Shown one piece after another: positions 36,442-45,474 of a stretch of 64,000 nt of DNA; position 1 is the stretch's first letter, and every line of letters begins with the position of its first letter. The position numbers and the translations under genes were made by a program. Origin of the DNA: Flavobacteriaceae bacterium (lineage in GTDB: Bacteria > Bacteroidota > Bacteroidia > Flavobacteriales > Flavobacteriaceae); assembly GCA_018402385.1 (NCBI GenBank), contig JAGYJA010000007.1, positions 248,001 through 312,000 of the forward strand. The letters run 5' to 3'. The notes beneath the pieces are model-generated. The model was not told where the DNA came from, made no database searches, and saw only the letters and a list, made by a program, of their open reading frames with translations.

Positions 36442-37717
36442 ATGACTATTGAAAACTTACACAAGCTATACCTTCAATCAACAGGTATTAGCACAGATTC
36501 CCGAAAAATCAATAAAGGAAATCTTTTTTTTGCTTTAAAAGGAGAAAACTTTGACGGAAATATATTCTCTAAAAAAGCCATCGATCTGGGAGCTACTTTA
36601 GCAATAATTGATGATAAAAAGTACGCCTTAAAGGATAAAACAATCCTTGTAAATGATGTATTAAAAACACTACAAGAGCTTGCCACTTTTCATAGAAAAT
36701 ATTTAAACCTACCCATTATAGCACTCACTGGAAGCAATGGTAAAACAACAACAAAAGAGTTGATCTTTTCTGTACTTCAACAGCGATTCAAAACGATTGC
36801 TACCCAAGGAAATTTAAACAACCACATTGGAGTTCCCTTAACACTCTTATCAATGAACAAAGACACAGAAATAGGTGTTGTTGAAATGGGTGCCAATCAT
36901 CAAGGCGAAATTGACTTTTTATGTGAAATTGCACAACCAGACTTTGGCTATATTACAAATTTTGGAAAAGCACATCTTGAGGGTTTTGGGGAGTTGAAGG
37001 AGTCATAAAAGGAAAATCTGAACTTTATCACTACTTAAGACAAAACAATAAAACTGCATTTTTAAATAAGGAAGATATTTTACAAATTGAAAAAACCAAA
37101 TCTATTGAATCATTCTCTTTTGGAAATAAAAATTCATCCCCTGATGTTATTATTGAATTGTTAGAAGCAGATCCCTATTTGAAAATAGATTACTCTAACA
37201 CAATCATAGAAAGTAATCTAATTGGCGCATACAATTTCTCAAACATCGCAGCAGCCATTGCAATTGGAGCTTATTTTAAAATCTCTCCAAACGAAATAAA
37301 AAAGGTATTGAAGATTATATCCCAGGAAACAACAGATCTCAAATAATTAAAATGGGTAGCAATACTATAATTCTTGATGCTTACAATGCTAACCCCAGCA
37401 GTATGTATGTTGCTTTAGAGAATTTCAAACAACTAGAAAACAATAATAAAACAGTTATCCTTGGAGATATGTTTGAACTTGGAGAAGCTGCTGAAGAAGA
37501 ACATCAAAAAATTGTGGACTTTTCAGAGTCACTTGATTTCAATCAAGTTTTCTTAGTTGGAAAAAACTTTTACAAAACTAAAAACAACACCTCACAAAAA
37601 TTTGAAAGTTTTAATGATTTTAAATTGTATTTGCAAAATAACAAACTTATAAATACTCAAATATTAATCAAAGGCTCTAGAGGTATGGCTTTAGAAAGGG
37701 TATTAGAATTGATCTAG
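36442..37717 (+). pseudogene. murF: UDP-MurNAc-tripeptide-D-Ala-D-Ala ligase MurF, broken by two frameshifts
   Basis: Cytosolic Mur ligase adding D-Ala-D-Ala to the peptidoglycan precursor. The N-terminal STDSRKINKGNLFFALKGE and ATP loop ALTGSNGKTTTKEL are in the first frame, which stops at 37008. A G4 run at 36988-36991 needs one more G (reading GFGGVEGVIKGKSELY), and an A6 run at 37298-37303 needs one more A (reading KKGIEDYIPGNNRSQIIK). With both, a continuous 425-residue MurF results, ending with LDAYNANPSSM and LIKGSRGMALERVLELI. As the sole essential MurF it cannot really be dead; the breaks are almost certainly sequence errors. Confidence 0.9.
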
Positions 37718-37760
37718 GTTTTACTTTATTGACGTGCTACTAACTTTTCTTAATAACAAA

Positions 37761-38032
37761 CCTTTTGAAAATAAAAATTTCAAGGAAAAATGAGGTCTTG
37801 GATTACCTCTCGGTGATCCAAAATAAAACCACTTCTGCAAATACAAGACCAATTGCTTCGCAATAGCCTTTTTATTGTTTACGCCCTTTTGAAAATTTTA
37901 TTTTCAAGGGAATATGTGAATTTGGATTACCTCTCGGTGATCCAGAATAAAACCACTTCTGCAAATACAAGACCAATTGCTTCGCAATAGCCTTTTTATC
38001 GTTTCCGCCCTTTTGAAAATTTTATTTTCAAG
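37761..38032. repeat. Tandem repeat array A (124-bp period) downstream of tRNA-Val genes
   Basis: Two full units (37761-37884 and 37885-38008) and a 24-bp partial third. Each unit holds three short hairpins: TTGAAAAT-AAA-ATTTTCAA; GGATTACC-TCTC-GGTGATCC (37800-37819, 37924-37943); and ATTGC-TTC-GCAAT. The units are almost identical after the first hairpin. No open frame or spacer is present. The array lies between the murF end and the terminator of the tRNA-Val pair, on their 3' side. It accounts for most of the gap from 37718 to 38085. Confidence 0.85.
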
Positions 38033-38044
38033 TGCTCCAACAAT

Positions 38045-38075
38045 AAAAAGGCCGATAGCTTTCACTATCGGCCTT
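38045..38075 (-). terminator. Terminator of the tRNA-Val genes
   Basis: AAGGCCGATAG and CTATCGGCCTT form a strong stem with a T-run on the minus strand, about 11 bp after the tRNA-Val(GAC) end. Confidence 0.85.
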
Positions 38076-38085
38076 GTGCTTGATG

Positions 38086-38160
38086 TGGGTCATACTGGAT
38101 TCGAACCAGTGACTTCTACCCTGTCAAGGTAACACTCTGAACCAACTGAGTTAATGACCC
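38086..38160 (-). tRNA. tRNA-Val (anticodon GAC)
   Basis: Acceptor GGGTCAT/ATGACCC, D-arm with CTCAGTTGG, anticodon stem TTACC/GGTAG around loop TTGACAG (anticodon GAC), T-arm ACTGG-TTCGAAT-CCAGT. CCA is not encoded. The second of two tRNA-Val genes in a row. Confidence 0.93.
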
Positions 38161-38181
38161 AAATATTGCAACAATGTAATT

Positions 38182-38210
38182 AAAAAAACCCACACTTTTG
38201 TGCAGGTTTT
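38182..38210 (-). terminator. Hairpin between the two tRNA-Val genes
   Basis: AAACCTGCACAAAAGTGTGGGTTT plus a T-run on the minus strand, just downstream of tRNA-Val(UAC). It could separate or process the two tRNAs. Confidence 0.55.
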
Positions 38211-38219
38211 AAATTGATG

Positions 38220-38294
38220 TGGGCGCGAAGGGATTCGAACCCCTGACCCCTTGGGTGTAAACCAAGTGCTCTGAACCAACTGAGCTACGCGCCC
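38220..38294 (-). tRNA. tRNA-Val (anticodon UAC)
   Basis: Acceptor GGGCGCG/CGCGCCC, D-arm AGCTCAGTTGG, anticodon stem CTTGG/CCAAG around TTTACAC (anticodon TAC), T-arm AGGGG-TTCGAAT-CCCTT. CCA not encoded. Confidence 0.95.
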
Positions 38295-38362
38295 GCTCTT
38301 TGTTTAAGCGGTTGCAAATATAGACCACTTTTTTATTACCTACAACATATTTTTTAAAAAAA

Positions 38363-39583
38363 TCAAATTATTTCTGCAACAACAAAGGTGCTGCCACCCA
38401 CAAAAACTAAATCTTCTCTTTTTGAGTTTTTTAAGGCTGATTTATAAGCCTCTTTAACAGAATTATACATTGTTCCTTTTAAACCAAATTCAGTTGCTTT
38501 TCCTTTCAATAAAATAACATCCAACCCTCTTGGTATTGCCGGTCTGCAAAAATAATAGATGGCTGCTTTTGGAAACATGACAAGCACCTCATCCAGATTT
38601 TTGTCAGACACAAAACCTAATACTATGTGTAAATCATTTCTTTCTTCCTCACTAAGTTGCTTTAAAACATAAGATAATCCTTCTTTGTTATGTGCTGTGT
38701 CACAAATCACTTTGGGTTCTTTTTGTAACACCTGCCACCTGCCCATCAAGTTAGTGTTTGATACTACTTTATTTAATCCGGCTTTGATTTTTTCTTCAGG
38801 GATTTGAAAATTATTTTGTTGGTTTAAAACCATTAAAGCCGCAAGTACCGTTTGTTTGTTTTTTAATTGATAAGTCCCTTTTAAATCTGTTTCAAAGTCA
38901 GGAAATGATAACGCTTCAGCGAAAGCGATTTTAGCATTTTTTTCTTTAGCCATTGTTTCAAAAACTTTTTTTGTCTCAGGTACCGTTTCACCTATAACAA
39001 CCGAGATATTTTCTTTGATGATTCCCGCTTTTTCTTTCGCTATAGCGGAAAGCGTATCCCCTAAAAAAGCAGTGTGATCCATCCCAATATTTGTAATTAC
39101 TGAAACTTCAGGCACAATGACATTTGTACTGTCAAGCCGTCCGCCCATACCCACTTCAATAATCGCAATATCTACTTTTTCCTGACTAAAATATTCAAAT
39201 GCAAGCCCCACAGTCATTTCAAAAAAAGAAAGTGCTTGGGTTTCAAAAAAAGGTTTGTGATGCTTGATAAATTCAGTGACATTTTTTTTAGGAATCATTT
39301 TTCCGTTTATTTTAATGCGCTCTCTGAAATCTTTTAAATGTGGCGAGGTATAAAGTCCCACTTTGTAATTGGCTTCTTGTAAAACTGAGGCAATCATATG
39401 GCTTACAGAACCTTTACCGTTTGTTCCTGCCACATGGATGCTTTTAAAATTTCTTTCGGGATTTCCTAAATAATCAACAAGTAATAAGGTATTACTCAAA
39501 TCCTTTTTGTAGGCAATACCTCCCACTCTTTGATACATTGGCAACTGAGCAAATAGCCAGTCTAAAGTTTGTTGGTAATTGAT
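38363..39583 (-). CDS. folC: Folylpolyglutamate synthase/dihydrofolate synthase
   Basis: Mur-ligase-like enzyme adding glutamate to folates. It has VAGTNGKGSVSHMI (ATP loop), TSPHLKDFRERIKING, EVGMGGRLDSTN and DTAHNKEG. The first NTG codon in frame is TTG 39544 (MPMYQRVGG). However, the conserved N-terminus NYQQTLDWLFAQLPMYQR is encoded further upstream, preceded by ATT ATC rather than ATG. I therefore extend the gene to the ATC at 39583 (ATT at 39586 is the alternative). Either a rare start codon is used or one base is wrong. It begins about 10 bp after the BNR-protein stop on the same strand. Confidence 0.88.
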   Translation of the reverse strand: MNYQQTLDWLFAQLPMYQRVGGIAYKKDLSNTLLLVDYLGNPERNFKSIHVAGTNGKGSVSHMIASVLQEANYKVGLYTSPHLKDFRERIKINGKMIPKKNVTEFIKHHKPFFETQALSFFEMTVGLAFEYFSQEKVDIAIIEVGMGGRLDSTNVIVPEVSVITNIGMDHTAFLGDTLSAIAKEKAGIIKENISVVIGETVPETKKVFETMAKEKNAKIAFAEALSFPDFETDLKGTYQLKNKQTVLAALMVLNQQNNFQIPEEKIKAGLNKVVSNTNLMGRWQVLQKEPKVICDTAHNKEGLSYVLKQLSEEERNDLHIVLGFVSDKNLDEVLVMFPKAAIYYFCRPAIPRGLDVILLKGKATEFGLKGTMYNSVKEAYKSALKNSKREDLVFVGGSTFVVAEII

Positions 39584-39593
39584 AATTGTTAGT

Positions 39594-42086
39594 TTAGTAA
39601 ATAATGACTTTTTTAGTGATTTCCTTATTGTCTGCTATAACTTTTAAGAAATAAGTCGCTTTAGAAAACTGGGTTACATCAACTTGAAATTGATTTTGTC
39701 TATCATTGAAAACTGTTGAATAGACAACTCGACCCAATTGGTCATATAAAAGCACCTCAACATTTTGAGACACCTTTTTTAATTTGATGTTTATAAAATC
39801 ACTTGCCGGATTCGGAAATACACTTAATTCAATTATTTCCTCAGGTGCATTGACATTTAATATATTATCTGAAAGGTCGATTTTATAACTTGATCTGCCA
39901 TAGGTTGCGGCATATAGCATTTCTGAGGATTCATGTATATGCAAGTCTGTAACCACAACCGATGGCAAGTTCTCCCCTAAAATTTCCCAGTTTACCCCTT
40001 CATCACCAGATGCCATTACACCAATATCTGTTGCTAAAAATAAATTTCCATAACTATCTTTTACAACAGAATTTATCGGAACATCTGGTAAACTTGTTGA
40101 AATATCAATCCAGGAAGATCCATTGTCTGTTGATTTATAAACATGACCGGTGTCTTCACCATAACGGTAACCGGAGAAAGTAACATAAATGGTATTGACA
40201 TCTTCTCGATCTGTCAGCACTTTTGTGACCCAGCGATTGGGTAAATCATCTGAGATTTTTGTCCAGTTTGACCCACCATTTTGAGTTATCCAAACATTGC
40301 CATCATCAGTTCCCACAACAATTTTATCACTGTTTAAAGGGGAAATACTTATGGAAATTATGGTGCCATAGACCAAATTACCGGTATGAGGTCCATTTGA
40401 CAAATCAGGGCTAATTGCTGTCCAATTTCCGGCAGCATTAATCGATTTATATAAGCGGTTTGCCCCATAATAAAGTATTTGCGGATTTGAGGGATCAAAA
40501 GCTATGGGCGTGTCCCAATTTTTTCTATCAGACCCTAGGATACCCGTTGTCGCCGGAAAAAAACTGGCAGCATTGTTTGTTGATTTTCTAAGATTTCCAT
40601 ACTGAGACAAGGCATAAATTACATTGGTATTAGTGGGGTCCACCAATGGCTGAAAACCATCACCACCATTAATAATTACCCAATCATTAAGGTTACCGGT
40701 TGTAGTTCTCATGGTGCTGTTGTCCTGAGCGCCTCCATAGATTTTTTCAGGATTTTGAAAATCTACATGAAATCTGTAAAATTGTGTAATGGGAAGGGTT
40801 AAATCTTTTATTGATGAAACTCCGTCGTTATTACTTTTATAAAACCCGCCATCATTACCTAGTAAAACCTCACCAGAAACCGAAGGATTAAATGCAAGCG
40901 CATGTTGATCTACGTGCACATCAGGAAATGAATTAAACCAACTTGACCCTCCATTTGTAGATTTTTGAACTGTCAATCCAAGATAAAAAATCGTATTTTC
41001 ATCGGCTGGATCGACAAAGATTCCTTCAAACCACCAGTGAAAACCAACATCCACCAATTGGTTTGAGTTCACTTGTGTCCAGTTATCTCCCCCATTAGTA
41101 GTTTTATAAACACCCTGAACGTTTCCAATTGCATCTGCATACATTGCATAGAGCACATTGGGGTTGGATTTTGAAATATCAATGCTAATGCGTCCTTTTT
41201 GAGCAGGTAAAGCGGGTAGTCCATTGGTCAATTCAACCCAGGAGTTACCTCCATTTGTTGTTCTGTAGATTCCCGAGGTTTCCCCACCATATTGTCTGGC
41301 ATTGGGTCTTCTAATGCGTTCCCAACTTGTTGCATAAACAATATCTCCGTTTGTGGGGTGAATGGCCATATCAATTACACCGGTAGAATCGCTGACAAAT
41401 AACACTTGCTCCCAATCCTCTCCACCATTTGTGGTTCTGTAAACACCTCTGTTATTATCTTTTCGAAATAAGGGCCCCATAGCAGCAACATAAATTCGCT
41501 CATCATTGTTGGGGTCTATTTTTACTTTTCCGATACTACCTACATTTGAAAGTCCTTTATTTTCCCAGGATATTCCTCCATCTTCACTTTTGTAAACACC
41601 ATCTCCATCATAGGCTAAGGAACCTCCACCTGCATTGGGCTCACCGGTACCAACCCAGACGAGATCAGACTCATTTTGTGATAACTCAATGTCTCCAATT
41701 GAAAGAAATGGTTGATCATCAAAAATAGGCACCCAACTTGCTCCTGCATTTGTGGTTTTGAAAATTCCGCCACTGGCAGCTCCCACATAATAAGTATCTT
41801 GTATTAATGGTGCAATTTCAATGTCAGTTATTCTTCCACCAATGTTTGTGGGTCCAGCAAATTCCCATAAAAGATTGGAATTTCTATTCTGTAAATTTTC
41901 TTTTCGCCACAGCTTACCATCCTCATAAGCTCCAGCTTTAATTTCTTCAAGCGGATAAGCACGCTGCATAAATAAGATATCCTTTGGGAGTTTATTAGTT
42001 TTTGGAGCTTCTGGAGACATATGATTATTGAAGTCACATCCAGCAAGAACTAAAAGAAGTGGTAATATAGATAACAATCTCTTCAT
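39594..42086 (-). CDS. BNR/sortilin-like beta-propeller protein with T9SS sorting domain
   Basis: Secreted 830-residue protein built of many glycosidase/sortilin-type repeats (GIFKTTNAGASW, GVYKSEDGGISW, GVYRTTNGGEDW, GIYRTTNGGNSW, GVYKTTNGGDNW and others), so probably two beta-propellers as in VPS10/xyloglucanase-like proteins. The catalytic function is unknown. The C-terminus (SVFPNPASDFINIKL ending KEITKKVIIY) is a type A T9SS domain. The N-terminus MKRLLSILPLLLVLAGC carries a lipobox-like LAGC, unusual together with a sorting domain. It lies between tonB and folC on the same strand and appears inserted into an otherwise conserved gene order. Confidence 0.85.
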   Translation of the reverse strand: MKRLLSILPLLLVLAGCDFNNHMSPEAPKTNKLPKDILFMQRAYPLEEIKAGAYEDGKLWRKENLQNRNSNLLWEFAGPTNIGGRITDIEIAPLIQDTYYVGAASGGIFKTTNAGASWVPIFDDQPFLSIGDIELSQNESDLVWVGTGEPNAGGGSLAYDGDGVYKSEDGGISWENKGLSNVGSIGKVKIDPNNDERIYVAAMGPLFRKDNNRGVYRTTNGGEDWEQVLFVSDSTGVIDMAIHPTNGDIVYATSWERIRRPNARQYGGETSGIYRTTNGGNSWVELTNGLPALPAQKGRISIDISKSNPNVLYAMYADAIGNVQGVYKTTNGGDNWTQVNSNQLVDVGFHWWFEGIFVDPADENTIFYLGLTVQKSTNGGSSWFNSFPDVHVDQHALAFNPSVSGEVLLGNDGGFYKSNNDGVSSIKDLTLPITQFYRFHVDFQNPEKIYGGAQDNSTMRTTTGNLNDWVIINGGDGFQPLVDPTNTNVIYALSQYGNLRKSTNNAASFFPATTGILGSDRKNWDTPIAFDPSNPQILYYGANRLYKSINAAGNWTAISPDLSNGPHTGNLVYGTIISISISPLNSDKIVVGTDDGNVWITQNGGSNWTKISDDLPNRWVTKVLTDREDVNTIYVTFSGYRYGEDTGHVYKSTDNGSSWIDISTSLPDVPINSVVKDSYGNLFLATDIGVMASGDEGVNWEILGENLPSVVVTDLHIHESSEMLYAATYGRSSYKIDLSDNILNVNAPEEIIELSVFPNPASDFINIKLKKVSQNVEVLLYDQLGRVVYSTVFNDRQNQFQVDVTQFSKATYFLKVIADNKEITKKVIIY

Positions 42087-42141
42087 AGCAACGATTTTAA
42101 GCTATAAAGATATAGAATTAAAAAGGAAAATTGTATGGGTT

Positions 42142-42954
42142 TTATTCTGAAAGGGAGAAGCGATAAATGATTCGTCCCAATTGTCGAGCCGGTGCATTTG
42201 TATCACTGTTGAACTTTGTTTCCAAAGCAGCCTGTCTAGCAGGATCCAGAAGGCATTTTGAGTTGTTTGTGGTTCCTCTCACACCGGGAATGGCCTTGGT
42301 TACATTGCCATTACGATCCACATCAATATCTACAACGACAATACCTTCTTGATTACAATCCTGAACGATGATTTTTTTAACAATAGCCTTTCTTCCGCCA
42401 AGGAGGTAATTGCCATCGCCGTCAAGTCCTTTTCCAATACCATAGTAGCTACTGGCATTGGGGTCTCCATCGGGATTACCTTTGTCGCCAGCTTTATTAT
42501 CATCTCCTTCCCCACTTTGTGCTGTGCCTTCCTGTTTTGGTGCATTGAGGATACTTGATAAAGCATCGGTGGTGGATTGATCAGGTTTTGGCTCTACTTT
42601 TGGCACTTCTTTGGGCTTGGTTTCAACCGGAGTTGTGACCTGTTTTGGTTTCTCTTCCTTTTGGATTACAGGGGCTTCTTCATTTTCTTGAGTAACAACT
42701 TCTTCTTCGACTATAGGCTCCGGGGTTGTTTCTGTTTGTTGCTGGGTTTGTGAGGGTGAGGTTTGAACTTCTTCTAAAGGTTGTACATCACCGCTGCCAA
42801 AATCGGTTGTACCAAAATTAACAGCAATTCCTTGCTCAATTGGTGGATCAAGGTATTTCATACCAAAAAGAAACAGTAACAACACAATCACCACATGTAT
42901 GATTACAGTGATTCTGAAACTTTTCTTTTCTTCTTCTGTTTTTAAAAAACTCAT
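42142..42954 (-). CDS. tonB: Energy transducer TonB family protein
   Basis: A 270-residue TonB-like protein: N-terminal membrane anchor (ITVIIHVVIVLLLFLFGMKYL), a long Pro/Glu/Lys/Gln-rich periplasm-spanning region, and a C-terminal TonB/TolA-like domain (CNQEGIVVVDIDVDRNGNV, GRIIYRFSLSE). The C-terminal domain is shorter than in classical TonB. It is third in the exbB-exbD-tonB set (31 bp after exbD), which energises outer-membrane transport or, as in TolA-like systems, envelope integrity. Confidence 0.85.
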   Translation of the reverse strand: MSFLKTEEEKKSFRITVIIHVVIVLLLFLFGMKYLDPPIEQGIAVNFGTTDFGSGDVQPLEEVQTSPSQTQQQTETTPEPIVEEEVVTQENEEAPVIQKEEKPKQVTTPVETKPKEVPKVEPKPDQSTTDALSSILNAPKQEGTAQSGEGDDNKAGDKGNPDGDPNASSYYGIGKGLDGDGNYLLGGRKAIVKKIIVQDCNQEGIVVVDIDVDRNGNVTKAIPGVRGTTNNSKCLLDPARQAALETKFNSDTNAPARQLGRIIYRFSLSE

Positions 42955-42985
42955 ACTTCTTACTTCGTACTTTTAACTTCTAACT

Positions 42986-43378
42986 TTAATTCGGTTTTAC
43001 AGCCAGTACAATTTTATATCTGTTTCTGTTCGCAATATCCATAATTTTTACAGCGTGTTGAATGGGCACCCCTTCTTCAGCTCTTAAAATTATTGTGGGT
43101 TCTGTCTGACCTTGTAACTCTCTTTTTATAAAATTTTCAACAGCTTGTTCACTCACTCGTTCTTTGTCAATATAGTAGTCTAAATCCTTAGTGATACTCA
43201 CTGAAAGGTTTTGCTGGTGAGTGGTTTTTCCTTTTGCTGTTGGTAAAAGTAAATCCAGCGCATCCGGTGTTATGGCCGGTGAGGTCAGGAGGAAAAACAC
43301 CAAAAGCAGAAATACAATGTCTGTCATCGAACTCATGCTAAAAGTGGCATCAATTTTATTTCTTCCGCGTAGCTTCAT
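42986..43378 (-). CDS. exbD: Biopolymer transporter ExbD
   Basis: A 130-residue ExbD/TolR protein with one N-terminal membrane helix. The conserved Asp is in MTDIVFLLLVFFLLTS and the periplasmic domain ends DIANRNRYKIVLAVKPN. It starts 1 bp after the exbB stop. It forms the proton channel with ExbB and powers TonB. Confidence 0.92.
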   Translation of the reverse strand: MKLRGRNKIDATFSMSSMTDIVFLLLVFFLLTSPAITPDALDLLLPTAKGKTTHQQNLSVSITKDLDYYIDKERVSEQAVENFIKRELQGQTEPTIILRAEEGVPIQHAVKIMDIANRNRYKIVLAVKPN

Positions 43379-43379
43379 A

Positions 43380-44072
43380 CTATGAGGGTTCGTTTAATAA
43401 GTCAAGGAAATCAACGGCGTTTGCTTCCATACTGTGCACCACTTTATCTGTGCGCACCACCACGTGGTTGTATGCCATATAAGCTATAATACCAACTATC
43501 AATCCGGCAACTGTTGTAGTCATTGCGGTGTAAATCCCTTCTGCAAGTTGACCCATTTCGGCTTGACCGCTACTGGTTGCTAATTGGTGAAAAGCAAGAA
43601 CCATACCGATTACCGTACCTAGGAAACCAATCATAGGCGCTGCTCCGGAAATGGTAGCAAGTACACTCACATTTTTCTCTAATTTGTACACCTCAAGTCG
43701 TCCGGCATTTTCAATGGCGGTGTTAATATCCTCCAAAGGACTTCCAATTCTGGAAATACCCTTTGCGGTTAAGCGCGATACCGGAGAATTGTTTTGTGCA
43801 CATAGTATTTTAGCACCCTGCAGATTTCCTGATGCTACCTGCTCCCTGATTTGGTGCATAAAATTCTTATCAATTTTTGAAGCCGCTTTGATGGCAAAAA
43901 TTCTTTCGAAATAAATGTAAACCGCCACAAAAAGCAGCACAAAAAGTATCGCAATGATAATGATGGCACCAGGACCACCATTCATAATTAACTCAAATAC
44001 CGATAAGGTTTTTTCTATGGATTCTGTTTCCAATAATTCTTCAGTTCCGTCCTGAATAAAGGTTGCTAGCAT
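43380..44072 (-). CDS. exbB: MotA/TolQ/ExbB proton channel family protein
   Basis: A 230-residue inner-membrane protein with three hydrophobic segments. The first is near residue 37-57 (IIIIAILFVLLFVAVYIYFE), then comes the cytosolic loop, then the conserved pair ISGAAPMIGFLGTVIGM and IYTAMTTTVAGLIVGIIAYMA. Partner of ExbD and TonB. First gene of the set, 57 bp downstream of gdh on the same strand. Confidence 0.92.
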   Translation of the reverse strand: MLATFIQDGTEELLETESIEKTLSVFELIMNGGPGAIIIIAILFVLLFVAVYIYFERIFAIKAASKIDKNFMHQIREQVASGNLQGAKILCAQNNSPVSRLTAKGISRIGSPLEDINTAIENAGRLEVYKLEKNVSVLATISGAAPMIGFLGTVIGMVLAFHQLATSSGQAEMGQLAEGIYTAMTTTVAGLIVGIIAYMAYNHVVVRTDKVVHSMEANAVDFLDLLNEPS

Positions 44073-44129
44073 AGTATGTCTGTTGTTTTTTAGTTAACGA
44101 AAGTTACTTCGGTAAATTGTAATTTAGAA

Positions 44130-45356
44130 TTAAATTAACTGCTTCAATGCAATTTCAAAAGCAGTTTTACTAATACCTGTTTTATTACTGTTGTTGTCAA
44201 ATGTATTTTGAATCGCATTTTTTATGGTCATTGAAGTATCATTAAAAATAGCTTCGTCTGTCATTTGAACGCGGCGCTCCATAAAATATGCAAAAACTCT
44301 TGCCATTCCACAGTTTGCTATGAAGTCTGGAATTAAGCTCACTTTAGCATCTGTCGCTTCCATAATTGATCCAAAGAAAATCTCTTTATCGGCAAAGGGC
44401 ACATTGGCGCCACTGGAAATCACTTCAAGCCCGGAAGCAATCATAGAATCTATTTGTTTTTGTGTTACCAGGCGTGAAGCGGCACAAGGCGCAAAAACCT
44501 CCGCCTTAAGTTTCCAAATTTTTTCATTAATCTCGTCAAAAGGAATCATTTTGTCTGACACCAGCGTATTTCCGTCCTTGTTGAGAAATAGCTGCGTGAT
44601 TTCTTCATAGGAAAATCCGTTTTCATTGATGACGCCTCCCACTCTATCAATAATTCCAACCACTTTTGCACCCATTTGAGCGAGATAAAATGCAGCTGCT
44701 GAACCCACATTTCCAAAACCTTGAACAATGGCACGTTTGCCCTTTACATCACCTCCATAAATATCATAAAAATGGCGCACTGCTTCTGCAACTCCATAAC
44801 CGGTAATCATATCGGCTACGGTATATTTTCTGGTAATATCCGGTGAGTACTTGTTGTTTTCCAACACTTTAATTACTCCTTGTCTCAATTGTCCAATTCG
44901 GTTGATTTTATCAGCTTCGGTGGGTTGAAAGTGTCCCGAAAAAACCCCTTCCTGCGGATGCCAAACACCACAATTTTCAGTAATGGGAATGACTTCATGT
45001 ATTTCATCCACATTCAAGTCGCCTCCGGTTCCATAATAGGCTTTTAAAAGAGGAGAGACTGCTTTGTACCATCTTTCAAGAACTCCCTTTTTTCTTGGAT
45101 CTTTAGGGTCAAAGTTGATTCCTGATTTTGCTCCACCAATTGCCGGACCTGAAACAGTAAACTTTACTTCCATAGTTTTTGCAAGGGAAAGCACTTCGTT
45201 TTGGTCTAATCCAACCCGCATACGCGTTCCGCCACCGGCAGCACCACCTCTCAGGGAGTTGATGACTGTCCAGCCTTCTGCTTCTGTTTCCGGGTCGTTC
45301 CAGTGGAAGACGATTTCGGGTGCTTTGTTTTCAAATTTTTGGAGTAATTCTTTCAT
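44130..45356 (-). CDS. Glu/Leu/Phe/Val dehydrogenase
   Basis: NAD(P)-dependent amino acid dehydrogenase, 408 residues. The catalytic lysine is in GPAIGGAKSGINFDP, and the Rossmann domain has GFGNVGSAAAFYLAQMG. Substrate choice (glutamate, leucine or other) cannot be fixed from these motifs, though the AIGGAKSGI variant and its length are common in flavobacterial proteins annotated as this family. Upstream of exbB-exbD-tonB, a conserved neighbourhood without obvious functional link. Confidence 0.9.
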   Translation of the reverse strand: MKELLQKFENKAPEIVFHWNDPETEAEGWTVINSLRGGAAGGGTRMRVGLDQNEVLSLAKTMEVKFTVSGPAIGGAKSGINFDPKDPRKKGVLERWYKAVSPLLKAYYGTGGDLNVDEIHEVIPITENCGVWHPQEGVFSGHFQPTEADKINRIGQLRQGVIKVLENNKYSPDITRKYTVADMITGYGVAEAVRHFYDIYGGDVKGKRAIVQGFGNVGSAAAFYLAQMGAKVVGIIDRVGGVINENGFSYEEITQLFLNKDGNTLVSDKMIPFDEINEKIWKLKAEVFAPCAASRLVTQKQIDSMIASGLEVISSGANVPFADKEIFFGSIMEATDAKVSLIPDFIANCGMARVFAYFMERRVQMTDEAIFNDTSMTIKNAIQNTFDNNSNKTGISKTAFEIALKQLI

Positions 45357-45474
45357 GAAATGTTGTTTATTGTCGCAGTTAAGTTTATTTTTTTTAATGT
45401 GTCACAAATATAAAAACTTAGAGGGGTTTGGTTTGTGTTTTATGGATTTTTTGGGATAGAAAAATGAAATAAAT

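Noticed and set aside
37761-38032. CRISPR array
   Set aside because: Units are contiguous and nearly identical with no unique spacers, the period is 124 bp and no cas genes are near.
38086-38160. tRNA-Asp (anticodon GTC)
   Set aside because: GTC is visible only on the plus strand; the tRNA folds on the minus strand, where the loop TTGACAG gives GAC, valine.
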